Positions 7,022-16,228 are shown, counted from the first letter of the stretch. The stretch is 64,000 nucleotides of DNA from Pelomonas sp047654805 (GCF_047654805.1 NZ_JASGIV010000001.1:3596001-3660000); one strand, 5' to 3'. Translations and numbers: made by a program. Notes: generated by a model from the sequence alone, not told the origin.

Positions 7022-8716
7022 TCAGCTAGACGGCGGTGCAGCAAGCTCCTGCTCGCGCTGGCGCAGCACGCGACGCTGCACCTTGCCGGTGGTCGTCATC
7101 GGCAGCGCGTCGATGAACTCGATCTCCTTGGGGTACTCATAGGGTGCCAGCCGCTCCTTCACATGGGCTTGCAGAGCCCCGACCAGCGCCGCGTCGCCCG
7201 CATGGCCCTCGGCCAGCACGACGTAGGCCTTCACGACAGCGCCGCGCTCCGCGTCAGGCTTGGGCACCACGGCCGCGTTGGCCACGGCAGGGTGCTTGAG
7301 CAGGCAGTTCTCGATCTCGCCTGGACCGATGCGGTAGCCGGCGCTCTTGAAGACGTCGTCGGCGCGGCCCTCGTACCGGAGCGTGCCGTCGGCGTCCATG
7401 CGCGCGAGGTCGCCGGTGCGGCACCAGCTGTCCGCCGGGTCGCCAGTGAACTTGGCGCGAGTCGCAGCCACGTTGTTCCAGTAGCCGAGGAAGAACACCG
7501 GGTCGGGCTGGCCGTGGCGGTCGCGAGCGTGCACGGCCACCTCGCCGATGTCGCCAGGCATGCACTCCTGGCCTTCGTCGTCGATGACGGCCACGCGATG
7601 ACCTGGATAGGCGCGGCCCATGCAGCCCGGCTTGGCCGGCCACAACGCCTGGCAGTTGCCGACGACGTAGTTCATCTCAGTCTGGCCAAACATCTCATTG
7701 ACCGGAACGCCCAGGGCGTCCCGGCACCAGGCGAAAACGGCGTCACCCACCGCCTCGCCAGCGCTCATCAACGCGCGCAGCCGTAGCCCGTGGCGCTGCG
7801 GCCGGGGCTCGGCCTTCATCATGGCCTTGAGCGCGGTGGGGAACAGGAAGCTGTGCGTGACACCGTAGGCCGCCATCAGCTCGAAGGCCTTGGCCGCCGA
7901 GAAGCGGCCCTGCCAGGCGACGATGGGCCGGCCGAAGTACAGCGTGGGCAGCAGCGCATCCATCAGCCCTCCCGTCCAGGCCCAGTCTGCCGGACTCCAG
8001 AAGACCGCGTCGCTGGGCTTGCTCGCGTCGAATGGATCGAAGCCGAACCAGTCCTGGCTCGCGACGAAGCCGCTCAGGTTGCCCACAAGCGCCCGCTGGG
8101 GAATCAATGCGCCTTTGGGCTGGCCCGTCGTGCCGCTGGTGTAGATCAGGATGGCCGGATCGCCGGCCTTGGTACCTACCGGCTTGAAACGAGCCTCCTC
8201 GGCTTGCAGGGCCTGCATCCATGACAGCTCGTCACAGTCCACCGGGCACTGGCCGACGACGAGGATGCGCCGCAGCGCCGTGCAGCGCGCCTTCACCTCA
8301 CGCAGCGCCGGCAGCGCCTCGCAGGCGGCGATGGCCAGCACGGCGCCGCTGTCCTGCAGCCGGTACTCCAGCGCCTCGGCGCCAAACAGCATGGACAGCG
8401 GCATCGCGACCGCGCCGATCTGCTGGATGGCGATGTGGGCGACAGCCGTCTCGAAGCGCTGCGGCAGCACGATGGCCACTCGGTGGCCACGGCGCACGCC
8501 CTGGCCCAGCAGCGCGTTGGACAGGCGATTCGCGGCGCGCTGCAGCTGGGCATAGCTGTAGGTTGCGCGGCAGCCGCTCTCGCTATCGAAATGGATGGCC
8601 GGGGCCTTGGGCGTGTCGCGCGCCCAGCGGCCACAGCAGGCCTCGGCGATGTTGAAGTCCTCGGGCACCTGCCAGCGGAAAGCGGCGTGCAGCTGCTGGT
8701 AACGGTCTTCCGCCAT
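7022..8716 (-). CDS. AMP-dependent acyl-CoA synthetase
   Basis: This 564-residue ANL-superfamily enzyme activates a carboxylic acid as acyl-AMP and transfers it to CoA. Motifs in order: YTSGTTGQPKG at 192-202 (P-loop), SAGEAV, NEMFGQTEMN, the YRIGPGEIENCLLKHPAVANAAVV hinge region and the C-terminal TTTGKVQRRVLR with the catalytic Lys. It resembles the acetyl/medium-chain acyl-CoA synthetase-like group (AcsA/AcsM type), but the substrate cannot be read from the sequence. The ATG of MAEDRYQQLH is preferred; an upstream codon in the frame adds only seven residues. The DUF4442 thioesterase gene follows. Confidence 0.9.
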   Translation of the reverse strand: MAEDRYQQLHAAFRWQVPEDFNIAEACCGRWARDTPKAPAIHFDSESGCRATYSYAQLQRAANRLSNALLGQGVRRGHRVAIVLPQRFETAVAHIAIQQIGAVAMPLSMLFGAEALEYRLQDSGAVLAIAACEALPALREVKARCTALRRILVVGQCPVDCDELSWMQALQAEEARFKPVGTKAGDPAILIYTSGTTGQPKGALIPQRALVGNLSGFVASQDWFGFDPFDASKPSDAVFWSPADWAWTGGLMDALLPTLYFGRPIVAWQGRFSAAKAFELMAAYGVTHSFLFPTALKAMMKAEPRPQRHGLRLRALMSAGEAVGDAVFAWCRDALGVPVNEMFGQTEMNYVVGNCQALWPAKPGCMGRAYPGHRVAVIDDEGQECMPGDIGEVAVHARDRHGQPDPVFFLGYWNNVAATRAKFTGDPADSWCRTGDLARMDADGTLRYEGRADDVFKSAGYRIGPGEIENCLLKHPAVANAAVVPKPDAERGAVVKAYVVLAEGHAGDAALVGALQAHVKERLAPYEYPKEIEFIDALPMTTTGKVQRRVLRQREQELAAPPSS

Positions 8717-8809
8717 GGGCCACCCCGATCGGGACAAGGGGGCGAATGCTAGCCAGCCCGGTCGGGACCGGCCTAATGGATTGCCCGGAGCCGACGCCGG
8801 GCTGTCAGC

Positions 8810-9337
8810 TCAGAGCCCCAGCCAGGCGGAGGGTGACCACATGCTGGGCCGGTCACCGTCGCTGTAGCGCTCCAGGGCATCGCCCGTCAGCCGGCAGATG
8901 CGCCATTCAGGCATGACCGTGGCGCCCAGCTTCTCATAGAAGCGGATGGCGTCTTCGTTCCAGTTCAGCACCGTCCAGTCGAAACGTCCATAGCCGCGCT
9001 CGCAGGCCAGTTGGGCCAGGTGCACCAGCAGCGAGCGCCCCAGGCCGCTGCGACGGTGGGCCGGACGCACGTACAGGTCCTCCAGGTACAGCCCCGGCTT
9101 GGCCAAGAAGGTCGAGAAGTTGGTGTAGTACAGCGCGAACGCGACCACCTCGCCGTCGACTTCGCCGAGCATGCATTCCGCAACCGGGTCATCGCCGAAC
9201 AGGTGCGGGGCCAGCTTGTCGGGCGTCACCTCGAGCAGATGGGTCAGATGCTCGAACTCCGCGAGTTCGCCGATGAGCTGGACGATGGCGGGCAGATCGC
9301 GCGGCTCGGCGGCGCGCAGGGTGGGACGTGAGGGCAT
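8810..9337 (-). CDS. GNAT family N-acetyltransferase
   Basis: The 175-residue protein is a GCN5-type acetyltransferase: LRAAEPRDLPAIVQLIGELAEFE at the start, LYLEDLYVRPAHRRSGLGRSLLVHLAQLACERG as the acetyl-CoA-binding motif A (R/Q-x-x-G-x-G/A form in RRSGLG), and NWNEDAIRFYEKLGA as motif B. It is closest in style to the diamine/spermidine acetyltransferase-like GNATs (LEDLYV), but the substrate is unknown. Start at MPSRPTLRAAE; another in-frame ATG lies nine bases upstream. It is divergent from the alpha/beta hydrolase with a gap of 42 bases. Confidence 0.9.
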   Translation of the reverse strand: MPSRPTLRAAEPRDLPAIVQLIGELAEFEHLTHLLEVTPDKLAPHLFGDDPVAECMLGEVDGEVVAFALYYTNFSTFLAKPGLYLEDLYVRPAHRRSGLGRSLLVHLAQLACERGYGRFDWTVLNWNEDAIRFYEKLGATVMPEWRICRLTGDALERYSDGDRPSMWSPSAWLGL

Positions 9338-9379
9338 GGCAACCATTGTCGACGGACTGCGTTGTCCTACAGTGCGTAT

Positions 9380-10282
9380 ATGCCCGATGTCTACATCCCG
9401 CGCCGCACCCTTAGCAGCGAGTTCCTGGCCCTGCGCGGCCTGCGCCACCACATGCTGCGCTGGGGTCAGCCCTTGCCTGGCCGCCCGCCGCTGGTCATGG
9501 TGCATGGCTGGATGGACGTCGGCGCCTCCTTTCAGTTCGTCGTCGACGCGCTGGGCGACGATCGCGAGGTCATCGCACTGGACTGGCGCGGCTTCGGCCT
9601 GAGCGAAACGACGGGCGCCGACTGCTACTGGTTCCCCGACTACCTCGGCGATCTGGATGCCCTTCTGGATGCGCTGAGTCCCACGGCACCTGTGGACCTG
9701 CTGGGCCACAGCATGGGTGGCAACGTAGTGATGAGTTATGCCGGCGTACGCCCGCAGCGGGTGCGGCGCCTGATCAACCTCGAAGGCTTCGGCATGCCTG
9801 ACACCGCGGCGGCCGCGGCGCCCGAACGCCTGGCCAGGTGGCTGGACGAGCTGAAGGAGCCGCCATCGCTGCGCCCCTATGCGACGCTGGCCGACGTGGC
9901 CGAGCGGCTGATGAAGAACAACCCCCGCCTGCCCGCGGCGAAGGCGGCCTGGCTGGCACGGCACTGGGCGCGTGAAACGCCCGAGGGCTTCCAGCTCAAC
10001 GCCGACCCCGCACACAAACTGGCCAACCCGGTGCTCTACCGCAAGGCCGAGGTGCTGGCCTGCTGGCAGCGCATCGCCGCGCCGACGCTCTGGGTCGAAG
10101 GCAGCGACGACCAGTTGACGCGCTTCTGGGGCACGCGCTATCCGCGCGACGACTTCGAGGCCCGGCTGAGCCTGGTGCCGGCCCTGGAGCGCGCCGTGCT
10201 GCCGGACGCCGGCCACATGCTGCATCACGATCAGCCAGAAGCGCTGGCGGCACTGCTGGAACCATTCCTGGCCGGCGCATGA
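9380..10282 (+). CDS. Alpha/beta hydrolase
   Basis: This 300-residue alpha/beta-hydrolase has the oxyanion strand PPLVMVHGWMDVGASF, the nucleophile elbow GHSMGGNV with S111, a likely acid Asp in GSDDQLTRFWG and the His in PDAGHMLHHDQPEAL. The cap region (about 140-200) is Ala/Arg rich. It resembles uncharacterised proteobacterial hydrolases of the esterase/haloalkane type; substrate unknown. The ATG giving MPDVYIPRRT was chosen over TTG/GTG codons upstream. Its TGA overlaps the ATG of the following binding-protein gene, so translation is coupled. Confidence 0.88.
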   Translation: MPDVYIPRRTLSSEFLALRGLRHHMLRWGQPLPGRPPLVMVHGWMDVGASFQFVVDALGDDREVIALDWRGFGLSETTGADCYWFPDYLGDLDALLDALSPTAPVDLLGHSMGGNVVMSYAGVRPQRVRRLINLEGFGMPDTAAAAAPERLARWLDELKEPPSLRPYATLADVAERLMKNNPRLPAAKAAWLARHWARETPEGFQLNADPAHKLANPVLYRKAEVLACWQRIAAPTLWVEGSDDQLTRFWGTRYPRDDFEARLSLVPALERAVLPDAGHMLHHDQPEALAALLEPFLAGA

Positions 10283-11064
10283 GGCGGCCCTTTCTGGCGC
10301 TTGTGCTGGCACTGGCCCCGGCCGTCGGCCAGGCCGGCTGCACGCGCGATCTCAGCGTCGGCATCTCCGAGCTGGGATTTGGAGCCTATCTGCAGGACGG
10401 CAAATGGCGCGGACTGGCGCCCGACCTGGTCGCCGAACTGGCGCGGCGCAGCGGCTGCCACGTCAAGTTCGTATCCCGTCCCCGAGCCCGCCTGCTGCTT
10501 GAGTTCGAGAGGGGCCAGCTCGACCTCATCACGTCGGCCATGCGGGCCGAAGAGCGCGACCGCGTCGGGCAGTTCCTGCCATATGCCTATGCCACGATGG
10601 ACCTCATCTTCGTCGGGGACTCGCCACCTCGCTCGCTCGAGGCGCTGCGCCGGCGGCCCGATCTCAAGCTTGGCATCGTGCGCGGCGTGCGGCTGGGCCG
10701 GCTCAAGGACGGCGTGGACGCCCTGCTCGCCGCGCGTCAGGCCGAGTACTCGCCGGACTACGACAATCTCGCCGCCAAGCTGTCGGCCGGGCGGCTGCAG
10801 GCGGCCATCATCCCCAGCGTGATTCACGCCAAGCTGCGCCGAGACGGCTTGTTGCCGGCCCACGCCGTGACCGTTGACCTGCCGGAAAACTCGCCGGAAG
10901 CCATCGGCCTGTACCTGCACCGCGCCAACATCCCGCAGGTGGACCAGCAGCAGTTGCAACGCCACCTGGAAGCGATGCGCCGAGAGGGATGGGTGCAAGC
11001 CAGCTACGTCCGTTACGTGGGCGAGGCCGAGACGCGGCGGCTGTTCAGGAGCGAGGCTCGTTGA
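10279..11064 (+). CDS. Family 3 extracellular solute-binding protein (orphan)
   Basis: The 261-residue protein starts with a signal peptide (MRRPFLALVLALAPAVGQAG) and continues as a SBP_bac_3-type periplasmic binding protein: WRGLAPDLVAELARRSGCHVKF, then RLLLEFERGQLDLITSAMRAEERD, KLGIVRGVRLG and LSAGRLQAAIIP. Such proteins bind amino acids or related solutes, but no permease or ATPase is adjacent, so a signalling or moonlighting role is possible. C21 and C60 are exactly 39 residues apart, the same spacing as C25/C64 in the paralogue at 62807-63622, suggesting a conserved disulfide. It overlaps the upstream hydrolase by four bases and the tail of the DUF4212 gene by 20 bases. Confidence 0.87.
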   Translation: MRRPFLALVLALAPAVGQAGCTRDLSVGISELGFGAYLQDGKWRGLAPDLVAELARRSGCHVKFVSRPRARLLLEFERGQLDLITSAMRAEERDRVGQFLPYAYATMDLIFVGDSPPRSLEALRRRPDLKLGIVRGVRLGRLKDGVDALLAARQAEYSPDYDNLAAKLSAGRLQAAIIPSVIHAKLRRDGLLPAHAVTVDLPENSPEAIGLYLHRANIPQVDQQQLQRHLEAMRREGWVQASYVRYVGEAETRRLFRSEAR

Positions 11065-11314
11065 ACTCCCGCTCCAGCCGGTTCATGCGCCAGGCGTAGA
11101 CGACGACGATGGCGCAAAAGCCCAGCAGCGCCCCCTGTGAGGCCAGCCAGAAGGCCAGCGGCCAGCCGAAGACCTCGACGCTGAGCTCGCGCGCGAAGAA
11201 CACCGGTGCGAAGCCGACAACACCCCAGGCCAGCAGCAGCCAGGCGGTGAGGCGCCGGGTACGGCGCCAGTAATCGACGGGGGCGGAAGCTGCCATGGCG
11301 TCATTCTGGCCCAT
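11045..11314 (-). CDS. DUF4212 protein, small subunit of a sodium/solute symporter
   Basis: The product (89 residues from the chosen ATG) matches the DUF4212 small membrane subunit: YWRRTRRLTAWLLLAWGVVGFAPVFFARELSVEVFGWPLAFWLASQGALLGFCAIVVVYAWRMNRLEREF. Two membrane helices are visible. The family normally pairs with an SSS-type (ActP-like) sodium:solute symporter encoded next to it; none is adjacent here, which is odd. Start MGQNDAMAAS is chosen; another ATG lies six codons in (MAASAPVDYW) and a TTG upstream. Its 3' end overlaps the binding-protein gene tail-to-tail. Confidence 0.85.
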   Translation of the reverse strand: MGQNDAMAASAPVDYWRRTRRLTAWLLLAWGVVGFAPVFFARELSVEVFGWPLAFWLASQGALLGFCAIVVVYAWRMNRLEREFNEPRS

Positions 11315-11346
11315 GAGAAAATCGCCGTTTTCCAAAGAAGCCCGTC

Positions 11347-12451
11347 ATGGACATCGAACACATCAACCAAATCGGCAACTCACTCGCCGACCTCTCAGCG
11401 CGCACCGACGCGCTAAGGGGGTATCTTTGACTTCGATCGCAAGGCACTGCGCCTGAACGAGGTCAATGCGTCGCTCGAGAACCCCACCGTCTGGAACGAC
11501 CCCAAGCGTGCCCAAGAGCTGGGCAAGGAGAAGCGCGCGCTGGAAGCCGTGGTCGACACCATCACGATGTTGACCAGTTCGCTGGCCGACAACGGCGAAC
11601 TCTTCGAGATGAGCCGTGAGGAAGGCGACGAGGCCGGCATGCTGGCCATCGAGGAGGACGCGGGAAAGCTGCGCGAGAAGATCGAGGAACTTGAGTTCCG
11701 CCGCATGTTCAACAACCCGGCTGACCCGAGCAACTGCTTCATCGACATCCAGGCCGGCGCCGGCGGTACCGAGGCCTGCGACTGGGCCGGCATGCTGCTG
11801 CGCCAGTACCTGAAGTACTGCGAGCGCAAGGGTTTCAAGGCGACGCTTGAAGACGAGACACCCGGCGACGTGGCCGGCATCAAGAGCGCCACCATCAAGG
11901 TCGAGGGTGAGTACGCGTTCGGCTTGCTGCGCACCGAGACCGGCGTGCACCGCCTGGTGCGCAAGAGCCCGTTCGACTCGTCCGGCGGCCGCCACACGTC
12001 GTTCGCATCGCTGTTCGTCTACCCGGAAGTCGACGACTCCATCGAGATCGACATCAACCCAGCCGATGTTCGCACCGACACGTTCCGCGCGTCCGGTGCC
12101 GGCGGCCAGCACATCAACAAGACCGACTCGGCCGTGCGCCTCACGCACATTCCGACCGGCATCGTCGTGCAATGCCAGGACGGCCGCAGCCAGCACAGCA
12201 ACCGCGACGTCGCCTGGCGCCGCCTGCGCTCGCGGCTGTACGACCATGAGATGAAGAAGCGCATGGAAGAACAGCAGAAGCTGGAGGACACCAAGACCGA
12301 CGTCGGTTGGGGCCACCAGATTCGCAGTTACGTGCTAGACCAGAGCCGCATCAAGGACCTGCGCACCAACTACGAAACGTCGGCGACGCAGAAGGTGCTG
12401 GACGGCGACCTCGACCCCTTCATCACCGAGTCCCTCAAGCAAGGCGTCTGA
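11347..12451 (+). CDS. prfB: Peptide chain release factor 2, with programmed +1 frameshift
   Basis: RF2 reads UGA and UAA stops and releases the finished peptide. The first 27 codons (MDIEHINQIGNSLADLS...) end at an in-frame TGA (11428-11430) within AGGGGGTATCTTTGAC; a +1 slip at CTT-T continues as DFDRKALRLN in the next frame, giving 367 residues. The internal Shine-Dalgarno AGGGGG (11416-11421) sits just before the slip site, as in the classic autoregulated prfB. The SPF tripeptide that recognises the stop codon appears in RKSPFDSSGG, and the GGQ catalytic motif is at about 252-254. Coordinates span both frames. A terminator follows, then pepN. Confidence 0.97.
11416..11431 (+). promoter_or_regulatory. 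prfB recoding site (internal SD, CTT slippery codon, UGA)
   Basis: AGGGGG, TAT, CTT and TGAC follow each other exactly as in the conserved RF2 frameshift site. When RF2 is scarce the UGA at codon 28 is decoded slowly and the ribosome shifts +1. This gives feedback control of RF2 level. Confidence 0.95.
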
Positions 12452-12458
12452 CGCCTCC

Positions 12459-12486
12459 GGGCCGCTGCGGCGGCCCTTTCTTTTTC
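12459..12486 (+). terminator. Rho-independent terminator after prfB
   Basis: GGGCCGC and GCGGCCC form a 7-bp GC stem with a TGCG loop, followed by TTTCTTTTT. It begins seven bases after the prfB stop and ends just before the pepN ribosome-binding site (AAGGAA). Confidence 0.85.
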
Positions 12487-12507
12487 CTCACCCCAAGGAA
12501 GCCCCTC

Positions 12508-15171
12508 ATGCGTGAAGGCACCGCCCCCCTGATCCAGCGCCTGGACTACCAGCAGCCGGCGTTCTGGATTCGCAAGGTCGACCTGAACTTCGACCTCGAC
12601 CCGGCCAAGACCATCGTCACGAGCAAGATGCAGGTCGAGCGAAACACCGCCGTGCCGCACGGCCCGCTGCGTCTGCATGGCGAGGAACTGAATCTGTTGC
12701 GCGTGCTGATCGACGGCAGCAGCGTGTCATTCCGCCAGGAAGGCCACGAGCTCATCATCGACAACGCCCCGGACGCGGACTTCTCGCTCGAAATCCGCAA
12801 CACCACCTGCCCCGACAAGAACACGGCGCTGTCGGGCCTCTACACGTCGGGCGGCAGCTTCTTCACGCAATGCGAGGCTGAGGGCTTTCGCCGCATCACC
12901 TACTTCCTGGACCGCCCGGACGTGATGGCCGTCTACACGGTCACGCTGCGCGCCGACAAGGCCCGCTTCCCCATCCTGCTGGCCAATGGCAACCTGGTGG
13001 ACAGCGGCGACCTGGACAACGGGCGGCACTTCGCGGTCTGGAACGACCCCTTCCCCAAGCCCAGCTATTTGTTCGCCGTCGTGGCGGGCGACCTGGTCGC
13101 CCGCGAGCAACGCATCCGCACGCGGGCCGGCAAGGACCATCTGCTGCAGGTCTATGTGCGTCGCGGCGACCTGGAGAAGACCGAGCACGCGATGAACAGC
13201 CTCATCGCCTCCATCGTCTGGGACGAGGCCCGCTTCGGCCTGCCGCTGGACCTGGAGCGCTTCATGGTCGTCGGCGTATCCGACTTCAACATGGGCGCGA
13301 TGGAGAACAAGGGCTTGAACATCTTCAACACGTCGGCGCTGCTTGCCTCGCCGGCGACTGCGACGGACGTGGATTTCGCGCGCATCGAGTCCATCGTTGC
13401 GCACGAGTACTTCCATAACTGGACCGGCAACCGCGTCACTTGCCGCGACTGGTTCCAGCTGTCGCTGAAAGAGGGTCTGACCGTCTTCCGCGACCAGGAG
13501 TTCTCGATGGACATGGCCGGCACGCCCAGTGCCCGCGCCGTGTGCCGCATCCAGGACGTGCGCCAGCTGCGTGCGATGCAGTTCCCCGAGGACAGCGGCG
13601 CCATGGCCCATCCGGTGCGCCCCGACAGCTACAGCGAGATCAACAACTTCTACACGGCCACCGTCTACGAGAAGGGCTCGGAAGTCGTCCGCATGTACCA
13701 GACGCTGGTCGGCCGCAAGGGCTTCGAGGCCGGCATGAAGCTGTACTTCGAGCGCCATGATGGCCAGGCCGTCACCTGCGACGACTTCGCGCAGGCGATC
13801 GCCGACGCCAACCCCGGCTCTGCACTGACCACGCGGCTGGATGCGTTCAAGCGCTGGTACTCGCAGGCCGGCACGCCGCGCGTTAGCGCCCGAGGTGAGC
13901 ACGACGCCACCGCGCGCACCTTCACGCTGCGCTTCACGCAGCAGACACCCGCAACGCCCGGCCAGCCAACCAAGCTCCCCCAGGTCATCCCCGTCGTCAT
14001 GGGCCTGCTGGACCGCCACGGCGTCGCACTGGCGCTGAATGCCAACGGTGACACCGAGCAGGTGCTGGTGCTGGACCAGGCCGAGCAGACCTTCGTGTTT
14101 GAGAACATCGACAGCGAGCCCGTGCCATCGCTGCTGCGCGGCTTCTCGGCGCCAGTGGTGCTGGACGACGCGCTGTCCGATGCCGCGCTGCTGGTGCTGA
14201 TGCGCCACGACAGCGATCCCTTCAACCGCTGGGAAGCCGGCCAGCGCCTGGCGCTGAACCGCATCCTGCACGCGCTGCGTGCCGGCCAGCCGCTGCAGCT
14301 CAGCCCCGCCTTCATCGACGCGATGCGCGGCGTGCTGACGCACCCGGACCTCGATCCTGCCTTCAAGGAGCTGGCGCTGACGCTGCCAGGCGAGAGCTAC
14401 ATCGCCGAGCAGTTGGACGTCGTGGACCCGCAGGCTATCCACGCCGCCGTGCTGGCAGCGCAGGCCCAGCTCGCCAGCGCGCTGCGCGACGACTGGGCCG
14501 CAGCCTTTGAGGCGCACCAGGTCAAAGGCGGCTACACGTCCGACCCGATCTCGGCCGGCAAGCGCGCGTTGGCCAACCTGGCGTTGTCCATGCTCGTGCT
14601 GGACGCCCAGTCGAGCGGCGACGCCGTGTGGCCCGGCAAGGCCTACCAGCGCTTCAAGGACGCCTCCAACATGACCGACCGCATGGGTGCACTGGCCGCG
14701 CTCGTGAACGCCAACGCCGAGCTGGCCGCGCCGGCGCTGGAGCGCTTCCACGCGCTCTTCAAGGATGATGCGCTGGTCATCGACAAGTGGTTCTCGCTGC
14801 AGGCCCGCGCCCCCGAGGGCGAGGGCCGCGTGTTCGCCCGTGTAAAGGCGCTTACCAAGCACGCCGACTTCACGCTGAAGAACCCAAACCGCGCACGCAG
14901 CCTGCTGGCCTCACTGTGCATGTTCAACCCGGCTGCATTCCACCGCAGTGACGCGGCCGGCTACGTGTTCTGGGCCGACCAGGTGCTGGCCATCGACGCC
15001 ATCAACCCGCAGCTCGCCAGCCGCATCGCTCGAGCGATGGACCGCTGGGCCGTGCTGGCCGATCCCTACCGCACGGCCGCCTGCGAGGCCGTGGCCCGCG
15101 TGGCCGCCAAGCCCGACCTGTCGCCCGACGTGCGCGAGATCGTCGAGCGCGCACTCGCCTCGGGGAACTGA
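12508..15171 (+). CDS. pepN: Aminopeptidase N (M1 family)
   Basis: PepN is a broad-specificity cytoplasmic zinc aminopeptidase that trims N-terminal residues during peptide turnover. The 887-residue protein shows GAMEN at 263-267 (N-terminal amine recognition) and the zinc motif HEYFH at 299-303 with Glu322 as the third ligand (NWTGNRVTCRDWFQLSLKEGLT), plus the SEINNFYTATVYEKGSEVVRMY block with the transition-state Tyr. Length and the C-terminal helical domain fit the gammaproteobacterial-type PepN. The start at MREGTAPLIQRLDYQ is preceded by AAGGAA. fbp follows three bases later, so the two share an operon. Confidence 0.97.
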   Translation: MREGTAPLIQRLDYQQPAFWIRKVDLNFDLDPAKTIVTSKMQVERNTAVPHGPLRLHGEELNLLRVLIDGSSVSFRQEGHELIIDNAPDADFSLEIRNTTCPDKNTALSGLYTSGGSFFTQCEAEGFRRITYFLDRPDVMAVYTVTLRADKARFPILLANGNLVDSGDLDNGRHFAVWNDPFPKPSYLFAVVAGDLVAREQRIRTRAGKDHLLQVYVRRGDLEKTEHAMNSLIASIVWDEARFGLPLDLERFMVVGVSDFNMGAMENKGLNIFNTSALLASPATATDVDFARIESIVAHEYFHNWTGNRVTCRDWFQLSLKEGLTVFRDQEFSMDMAGTPSARAVCRIQDVRQLRAMQFPEDSGAMAHPVRPDSYSEINNFYTATVYEKGSEVVRMYQTLVGRKGFEAGMKLYFERHDGQAVTCDDFAQAIADANPGSALTTRLDAFKRWYSQAGTPRVSARGEHDATARTFTLRFTQQTPATPGQPTKLPQVIPVVMGLLDRHGVALALNANGDTEQVLVLDQAEQTFVFENIDSEPVPSLLRGFSAPVVLDDALSDAALLVLMRHDSDPFNRWEAGQRLALNRILHALRAGQPLQLSPAFIDAMRGVLTHPDLDPAFKELALTLPGESYIAEQLDVVDPQAIHAAVLAAQAQLASALRDDWAAAFEAHQVKGGYTSDPISAGKRALANLALSMLVLDAQSSGDAVWPGKAYQRFKDASNMTDRMGALAALVNANAELAAPALERFHALFKDDALVIDKWFSLQARAPEGEGRVFARVKALTKHADFTLKNPNRARSLLASLCMFNPAAFHRSDAAGYVFWADQVLAIDAINPQLASRIARAMDRWAVLADPYRTAACEAVARVAAKPDLSPDVREIVERALASGN

Positions 15172-15174
15172 GCC

Positions 15175-16191
15175 ATGGCGCGCCAGACTAGCCTGACCCA
15201 GTACCTCATCGAGCAGCAGCGCCAGCACGGGCACATCCCGCAGGAGCTGCGCCTGCTGATCGAGGTTGTTGCGCGTGCCTGCAAGCGCATCGCCATCGCC
15301 GTCAACAAGGGGGCGCTTGGGGACGTGCTGGGCACTGCCGGCAGCGAGAACGTGCAAGGTGAGGTGCAGAAGAAGCTCGACATCATCGCCAACGAGGTGC
15401 TGATCGAAGCCAATGAATGGGGCGGCCATCTCGCCGCCATGGCCAGCGAGGAAATGGACGGCATCTACGTCGTTCCCAACCGCTACCCTCAAGGCGAGTA
15501 CCTGCTGCTGTTCGATCCCCTGGACGGCTCCAGCAACATCGACGTCAATGTGTCCATCGGCACCATCTTCAGCGTGCTGCGCAAGGTGGGCCATGCACGG
15601 GGCGTGTCGGAGGAGGACTTCCTGCAGCCCGGTAAGCAGCAGGCTGCTGCAGGCTACTGTGTCTACGGTCCGCAAAGCATGCTGGTGCTGACGGTGGGTG
15701 ATGGCGTCGCGATGTTCACACTGGACCGCGAGACAGGCTCTTGGGTGCTGACGCAGGACCAGGTGCGCATTCCCGAGGACACCAAGGAATTCGCGATCAA
15801 CATGTCCAACATGCGCCACTGGGCGCCGCCGGTGCGCCGCTACATCGACGAATGCCTGGCAGGCTCTACCGGCCCCAGGACCAAGGACTTCAACATGCGC
15901 TGGGTGGCCAGCATGGTGGCCGACGTGCACCGCATCCTCACGCGTGGCGGCGTGTTCATGTACCCCTGGGATCAGCGCGAGCCCGACAAGCCCGGCAAGC
16001 TGCGCCTGCTCTACGAAGCCAACCCCATGTCCTTCCTGATCGAGCAGGCGGGCGGCGCGGCGACCAATGGCGTCGAGCGCATCATGGATCTGAAGCCGGG
16101 CAAGCTGCACGAGCGCGTTGCCGTTGCGCTGGGCTCTCGGAACGAGGTGGAACGATTCACCGCCTACCATCTGGAAGAGAAGCAAAAATAG
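15175..16191 (+). CDS. fbp: Fructose-1,6-bisphosphatase class I
   Basis: FBPase removes the 1-phosphate from fructose-1,6-bisphosphate in gluconeogenesis (and the Calvin cycle where present). The 338-residue protein has the metal-binding signature FDPLDGSSNIDVN at 113-125, the catalytic-site Glu pair region ASEEMDGIYVVP, and LRLLYEANPMSFLIEQAGGAATNG near the C-terminus. Length matches class I. It begins three bases after the pepN stop. The tRNA-Thr gene starts 37 bases beyond its stop, with its own promoter overlapping the fbp end. Confidence 0.97.
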   Translation: MARQTSLTQYLIEQQRQHGHIPQELRLLIEVVARACKRIAIAVNKGALGDVLGTAGSENVQGEVQKKLDIIANEVLIEANEWGGHLAAMASEEMDGIYVVPNRYPQGEYLLLFDPLDGSSNIDVNVSIGTIFSVLRKVGHARGVSEEDFLQPGKQQAAAGYCVYGPQSMLVLTVGDGVAMFTLDRETGSWVLTQDQVRIPEDTKEFAINMSNMRHWAPPVRRYIDECLAGSTGPRTKDFNMRWVASMVADVHRILTRGGVFMYPWDQREPDKPGKLRLLYEANPMSFLIEQAGGAATNGVERIMDLKPGKLHERVAVALGSRNEVERFTAYHLEEKQK

Positions 16192-16195
16192 AAGC

Positions 16196-16201
16196 TATAA
16201 T
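16196..16201 (+). promoter_or_regulatory. -10 box of the tRNA-Thr promoter
   Basis: A perfect TATAAT is followed by GGCGGGC, a GC-rich discriminator typical of stringently controlled stable-RNA promoters. It sits 27 bases before the tRNA and just past the fbp stop. No good -35 is visible at 16-18 bases, so confidence is moderate. Confidence 0.5.
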
Positions 16202-16228
16202 GGCGGGCTTGACGCACAACACGTCATG

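Noticed and set aside
12727..14862. Long minus-strand open frame across pepN
   Set aside because: It is antisense to the well-supported pepN with GAMEN/HExxH motifs. The translation is Arg/Gly/Val-rich junk typical of GC-rich shadows.
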